A DNA stretch of 64,000 nucleotides from positions 1 to 64,000 of the forward strand of contig CABMPP010000003.1 of the NCBI GenBank assembly GCA_902388495.1, given 5' to 3'. Source of the DNA: an uncultured Bacteroides sp. (GTDB taxonomy: Bacteria; Bacteroidota; Bacteroidia; Bacteroidales; Bacteroidaceae). Of this stretch, positions 1 through 8,046 are shown in pieces; the first letter of the stretch is position 1; every line of letters begins with the position of its first letter. Under the pieces are notes generated by a model, which made no database searches, had not been told where the DNA came from, and worked only from the letters and a program-made list of their open reading frames with translations. The position numbers and the translations under genes are program-made.

Positions 1-226
1 CGCTTCGCGGTACTCCCCCTTTGGCTTGCGCCGACCGTTGGTTCAGGCGGGAGAGCTGGGGATAGTACTGCGCTATTACTTCCTTGGGACAGCCCTGCGC
101 TGTCATTTCCTTGGGATAGCCCTGCGCCGTCATTTCCTTGCGGTACTCCTGCGCCTTCATTTCCTGCCCTGCTTCCCCGTTGCGGTGGAAGCCCGTGTGC
201 TGTATGTTCTTGTCTTTTGTCTTCAT
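1..226 (-). CDS. Unknown protein with tandem nonapeptide repeats, partial at window edge
   Basis: An open frame starts at an ATG whose first base is 226 on the minus strand, 12 nt past the stop of the LRR lipoprotein gene, and stays open to base 1 (75 codons, C-terminus outside the window). Residues about 23-58 form four consecutive 9-residue units of the pattern E-M-x-A-Q-x-Y/C-P/R-K (27-bp DNA repeats between about 53 and 160). No signal peptide or membrane segment is seen in this part, unlike the three lipoproteins upstream. Spacing and strand make it the last visible gene of the fimbrillin-type operon. I do not recognise the family. The repeat could be slippage-prone DNA, so length may vary between strains. 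Function unknown. Confidence 0.5.
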   Translation of the reverse strand, partial: MKTKDKNIQHTGFHRNGEAGQEMKAQEYRKEMTAQGYPKEMTAQGCPKEVIAQYYPQLSRLNQRSAQAKGGVPRS

Positions 227-238
227 ATCGTTGAGGTA

Positions 239-2296
239 TTATTTGTAGGTGATTGTTTTCCAGTAGCTGTATAAGGCGTACGTCCCGCCGTTGACTTTTT
301 CGGCATCGTACAGTGCCTTGCTCAGGATAAGGTCGCAGTTCGTGGTGACGGCGTCCTGGAAGATTTCACTCCCGAGCTTCCAGTTATCCGTCACGCCGGA
401 GATGTCCAGGTGGGTGAGGGCGCTGCAGTAGTAGAATGCGTAGTTCTCGATGTCCGTTGCCTCCGGCAGGCTGACGGACTTAAGGGCGCGGCAGTTCATG
501 AATGCGAATCTCCCGATATTCATTGCCTCCGGCAGGCTGATGGACTTAAGGGCGATGCAGCTTTCGAATGCGGTGTCTCCGATGCCCGTTGCCTTCGGCA
601 GGCTGACGGCCGTAAGGGCGATGCAGTTGCTGAATGCGCTGATTCCGATGCCCGTTGCCTCCGGCAGACTGACGTACGTAAGGGCACTGCAGTCGCTGAA
701 TGTTTGGTTCACGATGTCCGTAGCCTTCGGCAGGCTGACGGACGTGAGGGCGCTGCAGTAGGCGAAAGCATTCTCTCCCGTCTCCGTCACCTCCGGCATA
801 CTGATGCTGCGCAGTTGGCGGTAGCGGTAGAAGGCACCCGTGTTGTCGTTCGGGTCGCTCATCGGCAGCTTCGTCACCCCCGTCAGCACCAGGTCGATGT
901 AGCCGTTGGCGCCGTCGTAGAGGTCGTTGTCGTCATTCCATTCGCTGTAGTCCGGCTCGAATATCCCGTTCAGCGCCCGCCGCACGTTCCTCAGCACCAG
1001 CTCGTCGCGGGTAATCTGCGGGGCGTTGGCGGGGTCGGCGGCGTCCGGGTCGTCCACCAGTTGCTGTCCTCCGCCGGAGATTACCCACACGGGGTTATCC
1101 TTGCAGAACAGCATCGGGTCCAGCGGCTGCATCCCGTCGCCCTGCGCGATGCCGGGGGTGGAGGTGATGCCTTGCCCGCTGCCCGGGGCACTGTCGGGGT
1201 CGTCGTTGCCGGGGGTGAAGTCCGAAATCTGCGGCTCGCCCGCGATGCTGGCAAGGGCGTGGCCCACGTGTACGGTGAGCGTCAGCAGCTGCCCGGCGCG
1301 GGGGGTGAGGGCGGTGGGCAGGGTCAGGGTGTAGGTCTTCTGCACGACGGGGTTGGCGGGACCGGCGGGGTTGGTGGTGCCGTCGGAGAAGTCCGGGTCG
1401 CCCTCGGCGGTGAAGTTCGTCGTCACCTTGGCGGAGAGGATGACGAGGGGGGTGGTGCCTTGGCTGCTTCCTCCCAGCGCCTGGCCCGGCGTGAGGTTTC
1501 CGAAGATGACTTGCTGCAGGCTGCGGTCTCCCAGGTCGGGGTCGTGGGCGAGGAGGCCCGGCATATCCCTTCCGGGGTCGGTGGTCACTATCCGGCTGGG
1601 GGTGGCGGCGCTCCGCATCCCGGCGTGGGGCGCGGTTTCGCCGTTGGTTCCTGCGGCCGGGCATTCCACGCTGAACACGCGCACGCCCTTGTCGCACACC
1701 ATCCGCAGCCGCACGCCCGCGCTCTGCAAGCTCAACGGCAGGCTCAGCGTATATCCGGTGGAGACGGTGAGCGGCGTTTCATCCATCCCCAGCGTCAGGG
1801 CGAAGGGGAGGGGGAAGAGGGTGCTTCCGTCCTGCATCGGCTGGTTCTCCGCATCCAGCCCTGCGATGCCCGTCAGCACGGCGCTCTGACCGACGGATGC
1901 CACGCTGGCCCGGAACTCCTGCCCCGTGGCGGTGGCGCAGAGGCGCGTTCCGCCGGCGTACGTCAGGCTGAGGTTAGGGTTCAGGGTGTAGCTTCCGTTC
2001 TGCTCCACGCTGGAGGTTCCGCCTTGCAGCTGCTTCTTCAGTGTGATACTGAGGGGGGCGCTGGCGGCCGGGGTGAAGGGGACATCGGTGGTGGCAGCTG
2101 CACGGGTCTGTGCATACCCTTCGGCTTTCAGGCTGGCGCTCAGGCCCAGGGGCACGGGCTGTCCGTTGTCCGGTTCCGTCAACTCTTCGCCTTGGCAGCT
2201 CACCAGGAAGAGCATTACCAGACTGATGACGGCCAAGGGGATGATGGTGATGAGGAGTATCTGCACTATTCTGCTTTCCGTTGTTTTTATCTTCAT
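239..2296 (-). CDS. Lipoprotein with fimbrillin-like N-terminal part and BspA-type leucine-rich repeats
   Basis: 685 residues. A long hydrophobic N-terminal segment ends in a lipobox with Cys34 (LVSC), so the protein should be an exported lipoprotein. Residues about 40-370 resemble Bacteroidales fimbrillin/Mfa-like domains (low complexity, Thr/Gly/Pro rich, ending in a 'ISDFTPG' strand comparable to the closing strand of the neighbours). Residues about 490-640 hold six 22-residue repeats of the type L-x-x-V-S-L-P-x-A-T-x-I-x-x-x-A-F-x-x-C-x-A, which is the LRR_5/BspA pattern; in DNA they are 66-bp tandem units between about 410 and 810. BspA repeats in other Bacteroidetes bind host proteins or mediate adhesion; that role here is inference. 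It lies third in an operon with two fimbrillin-like genes (38 nt after the upstream stop). Base composition is far above the rest of the window. Confidence 0.8.
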   Translation of the reverse strand: MKIKTTESRIVQILLITIIPLAVISLVMLFLVSCQGEELTEPDNGQPVPLGLSASLKAEGYAQTRAAATTDVPFTPAASAPLSITLKKQLQGGTSSVEQNGSYTLNPNLSLTYAGGTRLCATATGQEFRASVASVGQSAVLTGIAGLDAENQPMQDGSTLFPLPFALTLGMDETPLTVSTGYTLSLPLSLQSAGVRLRMVCDKGVRVFSVECPAAGTNGETAPHAGMRSAATPSRIVTTDPGRDMPGLLAHDPDLGDRSLQQVIFGNLTPGQALGGSSQGTTPLVILSAKVTTNFTAEGDPDFSDGTTNPAGPANPVVQKTYTLTLPTALTPRAGQLLTLTVHVGHALASIAGEPQISDFTPGNDDPDSAPGSGQGITSTPGIAQGDGMQPLDPMLFCKDNPVWVISGGGQQLVDDPDAADPANAPQITRDELVLRNVRRALNGIFEPDYSEWNDDNDLYDGANGYIDLVLTGVTKLPMSDPNDNTGAFYRYRQLRSISMPEVTETGENAFAYCSALTSVSLPKATDIVNQTFSDCSALTYVSLPEATGIGISAFSNCIALTAVSLPKATGIGDTAFESCIALKSISLPEAMNIGRFAFMNCRALKSVSLPEATDIENYAFYYCSALTHLDISGVTDNWKLGSEIFQDAVTTNCDLILSKALYDAEKVNGGTYALYSYWKTITYK

Positions 2297-2334
2297 GTCA
2301 TTCTATGGCTTATGGGGTGATTGATTCGTTTCTG

Positions 2335-3537
2335 TTACTGCTCTTCCGTCCCGAAGTCGCCCAAGTCCGTCTCCTCCCAGGGAGCGAGGGTGGCGGTGGC
2401 GGCGAGTTCGTGCACGTCGGTGAAGTCCGCGGTGATGGTGAGCCGCGTTCCGGCCGCTATCTGTGCAGGCTTTCCGGCGGTGGCCGAGGCTACGCTGTAG
2501 TAGATGGGCAGGCTTCCCGGTCCGGGCAGGGCGCCCGGTTGGCTGCTTGTGAGGCCGAGGTTATAGTCGAGGTATCCCAGCAGGGAGTGGTCGGGGACGG
2601 TGATGGCGGCAGTGCCGTCAGTGGCCGTCGCTTCTTGGGCGCCGGGGACGTTGCCCGTGGTGAGGTAAGCCCTGAAGGTGTGGTAGGCCTTGCCGTCGGG
2701 GTTGTCGGTGCTGGCGTTGCCCGCCGGGGTGCTGCCTGCATTCCAGGCCGTGACGTCCTGTGCCGTGGCGCCGTAAGCATCGGCACCGGACAGGCGTACG
2801 CGGAAGCTCGTTTCCGGCAGGTTGTCGGTGCCCACCAGTACCTTCAGTACGAGGCTGACGCGCTGGTGGCGCAACGTTCCGGTGAGTTGTCCGCGGCGGA
2901 AACCTGCGCCATCGGCGGTGTGCAGGGTGGCGTCGGTGCAGAGGAGGTGGTTGTTGAGGCGGTATCGGGCGCCGGGGGTGGCGCCACTGCTTCCGGGATT
3001 GCTGCCGCCGGAAGCCGCATCGCTCTGGTCGGCATAGTCGGTGGTAGCATCATACGCGGTGCTTCCGCCGTAGGTCTCGATGCTGAAGGCTCCTTTCGGG
3101 TCGATGTCCTCGATGTAGAGGGGATACGTATCGCCGGTGGTATCGACAGCTGGGTTGCTTCCGGGATTGCTTCCCGGGTCTACCTGCTGCCACGCGGCGG
3201 TGCTGCCGGACACCTTATATATATAGGTGGCCGTGAGCGCGGTCGGCGTCGTTCCGCCGCCGCTTCCTGTCGCCGCTTTGGGCGTGGCACTGACGCGGAT
3301 GCAGTCTCCGTCTTCCCAAGCGTCATCGCTTGCGGTGGCAAGGCGCGTGTCATTAGCCTTCTGTCCTCCTCCGATGGCAGAGGAACCGATGGCAAGGGTC
3401 CCGATGCTGAGGGGTGTGTTCTCATTGGCTCCGTCCGCACCGTCGGCATTGAAGTTCTCCGATGTGCAGGCCGTAAGGGCGGCTGTCAGCATCAGCACTG
3501 TCGCCCACGCGGAAGTTATCATTTTCTTTCTTTTCAT
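2335..3537 (-). CDS. Fimbrillin family lipoprotein, single domain
   Basis: 400 residues. Signal peptide with lipobox Cys24 (ALTAC). One fimbrillin-like domain ends in a C-terminal strand with the 'L-A-P-W' motif (around residue 386) that recurs three times in the larger upstream paralogue. Such proteins are the subunits or anchors of Bacteroidales type V (Mfa/FimA-like) fimbriae, assembled at the outer membrane after lipoprotein transport and protease trimming. It is second in the operon, 35 nt after the 820-residue gene and 38 nt before the LRR lipoprotein. No dedicated usher-like or minor-tip gene is visible in the window, so whether it builds a true fimbria is open. High G+C (often above 60%). 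Confidence 0.75.
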   Translation of the reverse strand: MKRKKMITSAWATVLMLTAALTACTSENFNADGADGANENTPLSIGTLAIGSSAIGGGQKANDTRLATASDDAWEDGDCIRVSATPKAATGSGGGTTPTALTATYIYKVSGSTAAWQQVDPGSNPGSNPAVDTTGDTYPLYIEDIDPKGAFSIETYGGSTAYDATTDYADQSDAASGGSNPGSSGATPGARYRLNNHLLCTDATLHTADGAGFRRGQLTGTLRHQRVSLVLKVLVGTDNLPETSFRVRLSGADAYGATAQDVTAWNAGSTPAGNASTDNPDGKAYHTFRAYLTTGNVPGAQEATATDGTAAITVPDHSLLGYLDYNLGLTSSQPGALPGPGSLPIYYSVASATAGKPAQIAAGTRLTITADFTDVHELAATATLAPWEETDLGDFGTEEQ

Positions 3538-3572
3538 ATTCTCGTCTTGTTTGTACTGTTATTATTCGCGTA

Positions 3573-6035
3573 TCATTCCCAGTCGAAGCTTCCGCTTCCC
3601 GTCCGCTCGTTCCACGGCTCTATCTCAAGTTTGCCCACTGCGAGCCCGCTCTTGCTGACGGTGACGGTGTATACATACCGGACGCCCGCCTCAAGCGTCA
3701 GCCCTCCCGTGTCGGACATGGAGTAGCGATTCTCCTGCGCCGTGCCTTCGTTCAGCGTAAGCGCGAGGAACTTCCCGGCACCCATGTCCAGCGTCTGCGG
3801 CGCCAGGGTGGCGGCGAAGGTATAGCTGCCATTACTCTCTGCATGCTTGCCCAGTACCACGGTTGCCGTGGCAATCTCTCCCGGCGTCCCGGTGCCGACG
3901 GTTGCCAGCTCCACGCCCGTATAGTCGTCCTTTATCTTCTCTACCTTCCGGTTGCGCACGGTCGTCATCCGGGCACCGTCCTTCTCGGCTGCGCTGAATT
4001 CGCTTCCGAAGCTCACGTTCACTTCCAGCCTTGCCATGAGGTGATGCAGCTTGGTGCCGTTGCCCGAACCTGCGGGATTGTCGGCTGTGCTGAAGTCGGG
4101 TGCCGTGCCCCAGGGCGTAGCAGCGGATTGTCCGGCCAGGTAATCGCTCTCCTGGTTGGCGGGCGGGGTGGCGCTGGGGGAGAAGAAGGCGGTGTAGATG
4201 TACGCTTGCAACTTATCCGTGCTGCCCGTAGCGTATTTGTCGAGCCTGTCCCAAAGGATGGGCGAATACTTGCCGTCCTTAGTGTCGATGCCGGCCGTAC
4301 CGCCTTGATACTGCACGGGATATGTGCCGCTTCCGTTGGGCGCTACTTTGCCCGCTACGGTGGCTGCCAGATAGAGCATCCCTGCCTCACTGATGCCGCT
4401 GAGGGAGGTATTGGCAATGGCGATTTCATCGCTCTTCATGTCGCCTCCGTCCTGTGTCACCGTTCCCCAGGGGAGCACGTCGATGGAGCCTATGGCCAGT
4501 GCGGTAGGGATCAGCGTCAGATTCAGTACGTTCTTCGTGCCGGGTTGCAGCGTCAGTGCATCGGGCAGGGTGGCTTGGTAAGTCTGCCCGTTGCCCAGCG
4601 TCACGGTGAAGACGGTGCCGGTTGCCAGCGTCTGCGGTACGAGTAGCAGGGTAGGGGTGGTTCCATTGCCGACGGTCAGGGCGGGGTAGGTCTTCTTCTG
4701 TGCAGGGTCTGCGGTCAGGTTGATGCCGTCCAGCGTATAGGCGGCTGTCATTTCGGGCAGTACCAGGGTGGCTCCTTCCGGTGAAATGCCGGCGGGGAAA
4801 CCGTCTCCGCGGGTCAGTGTCACGGCAAACTGTGCCATCAAGTGGCGGAAAGAGAGGGAAAGGCTGTTGGCAGTGTTTCCCGAAGCGGCAGTCAGCACTT
4901 CCGGCCCTGCGGCGAGCAGGTCTTTCAGACCGGTTATGGCGTCTTTGTCGGCATCATCCGGCGTGTGCAGGGCATAGAACTGGTCGGTAGAGGCAATCTC
5001 TTCTATATAATAAGGATGCGGCGTCGCTGTCCATGCGCTGGCAGCGGCATCGAAGGTGTAGGTGCGGCTGTCGGTCTGCTGCGCCTGGTTGCGCCACATC
5101 TCGAAGGTGGTCAGTCCGGCTGCTGTGGCGTCTGCAGGTACTTCTATATTCAGGGTGTTCAGAGAGACGGTGGTGCCTTCGGTCCAGGGGGAGATGCTGG
5201 CGGTGATGGCTGCCTGGTTGTTGTGCAGGGTCATGGTATAGGTATTCACCGTTCCGGCGGTCAGTGCCAGGCCGGCATCTATCTCGGCGATGTAGCTTTT
5301 TCCTTCGGCTGTGGTCAGGGTGATGCTTTTTCCTTCGCCGGCGGCTGTGGGCATCACGATGGCGGTGGCGGTGGTTCCGTCGGCACTCATCGGCAGTTCC
5401 AGGTCTTTACTGTCTCCTGTGGCGGTGAGGGCTTCGGCGGTCAGATTCCACGCTCCGTTGATGGCGGTTCCTGTCAGTACGGCTTTGGCGCCTGCCAGGT
5501 TCACGTCCTGGGTCGTGTCGTCGGTCACTACTTTCAGTACGAGTTTGCACAGGCGGTGTTCGAATATCAATGCCACGTTCGGTTTCCCGGAAGTGAGGCC
5601 GGTGATTTTCGTTGCTGTCATCAGGTCGATGGCAGACAGGTTGGTCTGGTCGGAGACATCTACCGGGACGGAGAGGTTGCTCGGTGTTACGGCTGTGGTG
5701 TGCGGGTAGTAAGCCAGAACATCCACTTGCATGTCTTCCGTTGGGAAGTAGGCAGTGTTTTCCGGGTCTGAGGGCTCAAAAAAGCCCTTTTCATCGAGGG
5801 TTTTGTACCTGTAGTTGGTCTTTTCGCCGGTAACGGTGGTGGTTTCTGCATTCAGCATGATGATGCCGATGGCATCGTTGGCTTGCCACTTGGCATCGGT
5901 TCCCTGGGAAACGATACCTGCATGAATGCTTAAGGAGACACGTTCGTTCGTTGGACACGTTTCGTCTTTGTCCGAACAGGCAGCCAGCACTGCTATGAGT
6001 GCCATGGCGGCGGTGAGGGTTCTGAAATGTTTCAT
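3573..6035 (-). CDS. Large fimbrillin-like lipoprotein with three repeated domains
   Basis: 820 residues. Signal peptide with lipobox Cys20 (VLAAC). The mature part is three successive fimbrillin/Mfa-like domains, roughly residues 25-290, 295-520 and 525-820; each ends in the same strand motif: 'ISPW' (about 284), 'VLPW' (about 523) and 'IEPW' (near 808). Each domain also repeats a 'HxLxxLxVxV' helix-strand element (FEHRLCKLVLKV, FRHLMAQFAVTL, LHHLMARLEVNV), so internal duplication is clear. It is the first gene of the operon; a candidate -7 element and a direct repeat lie 35-100 nt upstream, next to the AraC-type regulator. Likely surface adhesin or fimbrial component; ligand unknown. Confidence 0.8.
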   Translation of the reverse strand: MKHFRTLTAAMALIAVLAACSDKDETCPTNERVSLSIHAGIVSQGTDAKWQANDAIGIIMLNAETTTVTGEKTNYRYKTLDEKGFFEPSDPENTAYFPTEDMQVDVLAYYPHTTAVTPSNLSVPVDVSDQTNLSAIDLMTATKITGLTSGKPNVALIFEHRLCKLVLKVVTDDTTQDVNLAGAKAVLTGTAINGAWNLTAEALTATGDSKDLELPMSADGTTATAIVMPTAAGEGKSITLTTAEGKSYIAEIDAGLALTAGTVNTYTMTLHNNQAAITASISPWTEGTTVSLNTLNIEVPADATAAGLTTFEMWRNQAQQTDSRTYTFDAAASAWTATPHPYYIEEIASTDQFYALHTPDDADKDAITGLKDLLAAGPEVLTAASGNTANSLSLSFRHLMAQFAVTLTRGDGFPAGISPEGATLVLPEMTAAYTLDGINLTADPAQKKTYPALTVGNGTTPTLLLVPQTLATGTVFTVTLGNGQTYQATLPDALTLQPGTKNVLNLTLIPTALAIGSIDVLPWGTVTQDGGDMKSDEIAIANTSLSGISEAGMLYLAATVAGKVAPNGSGTYPVQYQGGTAGIDTKDGKYSPILWDRLDKYATGSTDKLQAYIYTAFFSPSATPPANQESDYLAGQSAATPWGTAPDFSTADNPAGSGNGTKLHHLMARLEVNVSFGSEFSAAEKDGARMTTVRNRKVEKIKDDYTGVELATVGTGTPGEIATATVVLGKHAESNGSYTFAATLAPQTLDMGAGKFLALTLNEGTAQENRYSMSDTGGLTLEAGVRYVYTVTVSKSGLAVGKLEIEPWNERTGSGSFDWE

Positions 6036-6069
6036 ACTTGGAGCAAATTAATATTGGTTACTTTTGCTG

Positions 6070-6134
6070 CAAATATGAGATTAATGGTGCAGGAAACTAT
6101 TGCATTTTGTCCTAACGTTGTTGCATTTTGTCCT
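6070..6134 (-). promoter_or_regulatory. Candidate promoter and direct-repeat operator of the fimbrillin operon
   Basis: Two perfect 14-bp copies of TTGCATTTTGTCCT lie at 6100-6113 and 6121-6134, 21 bp apart, i.e. two helical turns. On the minus strand a CATATTTG (7 of 8 match to TAnnTTTG) sits at 6077-6070, so the repeats cover the -33 region and just upstream, the usual place for an AraC-family activator. The second copy overlaps the 3' end of the regulator gene. Binding is inference. Confidence 0.45.
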
Positions 6135-7914
6135 TTTGAGACGATTTTTCTTGCTCTTCTTGCATCTTCCGGTACTCCGTGGGGCTGATACCGTATTCTT
6201 TTCGGAACATACGATAGAAGGTGCTTGGTATATTGAAGCCGCAACTGAAAGCGATCGCTTCGATGGTCAGTTCGGAATGTTCATCGAGCATTTTGCGGGC
6301 TTCTTCTATCCTCATGATACGCATGTATTCCATGGGCGATTTTCCGGTAATGGCTCTTACGGCTTCGGTAAGTGTGTTTTTGTTTGTACGGAGTGCCGAG
6401 ATGATGCTCTCCCGGCTGATATCGATGTTGGATATCCTGTTGTCGGAAAGCAGATACTCCCGGAACTGCGATACCAGTTCGCACTGTTCGGTGCTGGGCA
6501 CAAATGCATCAGTCTCTTGGGGATCGGTCTCTTGGGGTTCGGTCGTCGAGGCTGCTGCTTTGCTACTTTGTATCACCCGTGCCAGTTCGTCCGCCAAGCT
6601 GTCTTTTTCCTTGATCTGCTTGTACAAGTTGCGGTTCTTGGTTGTTATTAACCGGTTGTAGTAGAAAACGCATATCAGCAATATCAACAGGATCAGGCAT
6701 CCACCGAGTGCGAAAAGAAAATAATGGCGGTTGCGCTCCTTCTCGGCTATGTGTTTTTCCACTTCATACTGGGTGCGCAGTTCGTCGAACCGGGAACTGA
6801 CTTCCGTATCGTACAATTCTTTGTTGGATGCAATGATCTCCTGATACGTGTCGAGTGCTTCGTCCACTTGTCCGGCCCGCATCAGGATCTCCATCTTTAT
6901 CTCTTTGGCCGAGTTGATGTCGATTTCCGATTCCTGAACTTCCATCATGGCGCTGTCTATACTGGCGAGCGCTTCTTTATATTTGCCGCGCGACTGGAGA
7001 ATCAGTGCCTTTGCCCGTAACATCTCGAAGTTGATAATACTGCTGTTGGTCATCTTTTCCAGTTTGGCAAGGTAGATTTCGGCCTTGTCGTACTCTTCAG
7101 TATCGATGTAATTGTTCATCAAAGCTGTGTTGTAGTTAACGCGGGCTGCAACGTCGGGTCTGCCGATGGTTTTCTCGAAACGTGCGATGGCTTTTTCGTA
7201 TTCGGGCATCAGTTGCAGTGTTTCGGCATGGCGTTTTTGCGCACGCAGCGACATACATAGATATGCATAAGCCTGCGTCAGTATATTGTCGTAACCGGAA
7301 GTCTCCCATAACAGGCTGATGCACTCTCTGAGACACTTTTCCTGCTCCGGAAACCTCTTCTGGACGTTATAGATGGTGGAGGTGGCATAGAGTGCCGCAC
7401 CCATGCCTGCTTTGTCATTCTGTGCTTTGGCCTTGTCGTACATTTCCCGGGCAGCTTCCGAAGCTCGCTCATAGTCCTCTTTCAAGTTATAAAGAGTGAT
7501 GAGTTGCATGTGAATCTGGTAGTAGTATCTCCAAAGTTTATTATTCTTATAGAAATCAAGGTAACCGGGTATCTTACTTATTGCTTCGTCATACCTGCCT
7601 GCATTTACCAATGCTATGACGGTATTTCCATACACCATTCCCTGTGCGCTTACGTTGCCCTGCCTGACGGCTTCGGCTTCTGCCCGGTCGAACAGCGTCA
7701 TCAGCGTATCCATCGCTTCTTTGTTGCCAGTGTCCGACATGTATAGAGTGTACAATCTGGCATAGGCCTTTAATTTGTCCTTGCCTTCGGATTGCTCAAT
7801 GACGAGGTGTAGGGAATCCTTGAGTTGTTGCCGGGAATTCTGTGCCTGAACCGGCAGGATGAAACATAGGGTAAGGAATCCCAGTATGATAGCGATGCGT
7901 ATTTTGCTTCTCAT
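6112..7914 (-). CDS. Membrane-anchored AraC-family regulator with periplasmic TPR domain
   Basis: 600 residues. Order: signal sequence (1-24, ending near VQAQ), a helical TPR-like region (about 30-390) expected in the periplasm, one membrane helix (about 398-422, rich in Leu/Ile with a Gly-Gly), a short coiled linker, and a C-terminal AraC/XylS double helix-turn-helix (about 495-585: 'ITGKSPMEYMRIMRIEEAR' then 'AIAFSCGFNIPSTFYRMFRK'). There is no kinase or receiver domain, so it would be a one-component transmembrane regulator: a periplasmic signal is read by the TPR part and passed to DNA. It sits immediately upstream of, and in the same direction as, the fimbrillin operon (76 nt between its stop and that start), which suggests it controls that operon. 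The stimulus is unknown. Confidence 0.85.
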   Translation of the reverse strand: MRSKIRIAIILGFLTLCFILPVQAQNSRQQLKDSLHLVIEQSEGKDKLKAYARLYTLYMSDTGNKEAMDTLMTLFDRAEAEAVRQGNVSAQGMVYGNTVIALVNAGRYDEAISKIPGYLDFYKNNKLWRYYYQIHMQLITLYNLKEDYERASEAAREMYDKAKAQNDKAGMGAALYATSTIYNVQKRFPEQEKCLRECISLLWETSGYDNILTQAYAYLCMSLRAQKRHAETLQLMPEYEKAIARFEKTIGRPDVAARVNYNTALMNNYIDTEEYDKAEIYLAKLEKMTNSSIINFEMLRAKALILQSRGKYKEALASIDSAMMEVQESEIDINSAKEIKMEILMRAGQVDEALDTYQEIIASNKELYDTEVSSRFDELRTQYEVEKHIAEKERNRHYFLFALGGCLILLILLICVFYYNRLITTKNRNLYKQIKEKDSLADELARVIQSSKAAASTTEPQETDPQETDAFVPSTEQCELVSQFREYLLSDNRISNIDISRESIISALRTNKNTLTEAVRAITGKSPMEYMRIMRIEEARKMLDEHSELTIEAIAFSCGFNIPSTFYRMFRKEYGISPTEYRKMQEEQEKSSQKDKMQQR

Positions 7915-7985
7915 TTATAGATTGTTAGTATATGAGTCTCAAAAATACGGAAAAATAACTGCCGGGCAAATAAATTACTTCATTT

Positions 7986-8016
7986 TTTGTTTCTTGATTA
8001 TTAATCCTTACTTTTG
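7986..8016 (+). promoter_or_regulatory. Bacteroides-type promoter for the cytidylate-kinase-like gene
   Basis: TTTG at 7986-7989, 19 nt spacer, TACTTTTG (TAnnTTTG) at 8009-8016. Both elements and spacing match the consensus for the primary sigma factor of Bacteroides. Transcription would begin near 8023, leaving a leader of about 24 nt before the ATG at 8047; this also argues for that start over the in-frame TTG at 8014, which lies inside the promoter. Confidence 0.75.
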
Positions 8017-8046
8017 TTATTCAGTAAACCAATACAGATTGAAACT

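Noticed and set aside
410..2320. 636-residue plus-strand frame opposite the LRR lipoprotein
   Set aside because: Composition is Arg/Gly/Val heavy with no domain, and it mirrors the repeats of a convincing lipoprotein gene on the other strand; a by-product of high G+C.
2281..3726. 481-residue plus-strand frame opposite the single-domain fimbrillin gene
   Set aside because: Low-complexity Gly/Val/Arg sequence with no signal or motif; the minus-strand gene has a lipobox and family features.
6032..6244. Short minus-strand frame between regulator and fimbrillin operon
   Set aside because: Overlaps the regulator's helix-turn-helix in another frame and contains the direct repeats; no family resemblance.
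8014..8046. Upstream TTG start for the cytidylate-kinase-like gene
   Set aside because: The codon lies within the -7 box of a consensus promoter, and the family N-terminus begins at 8047.
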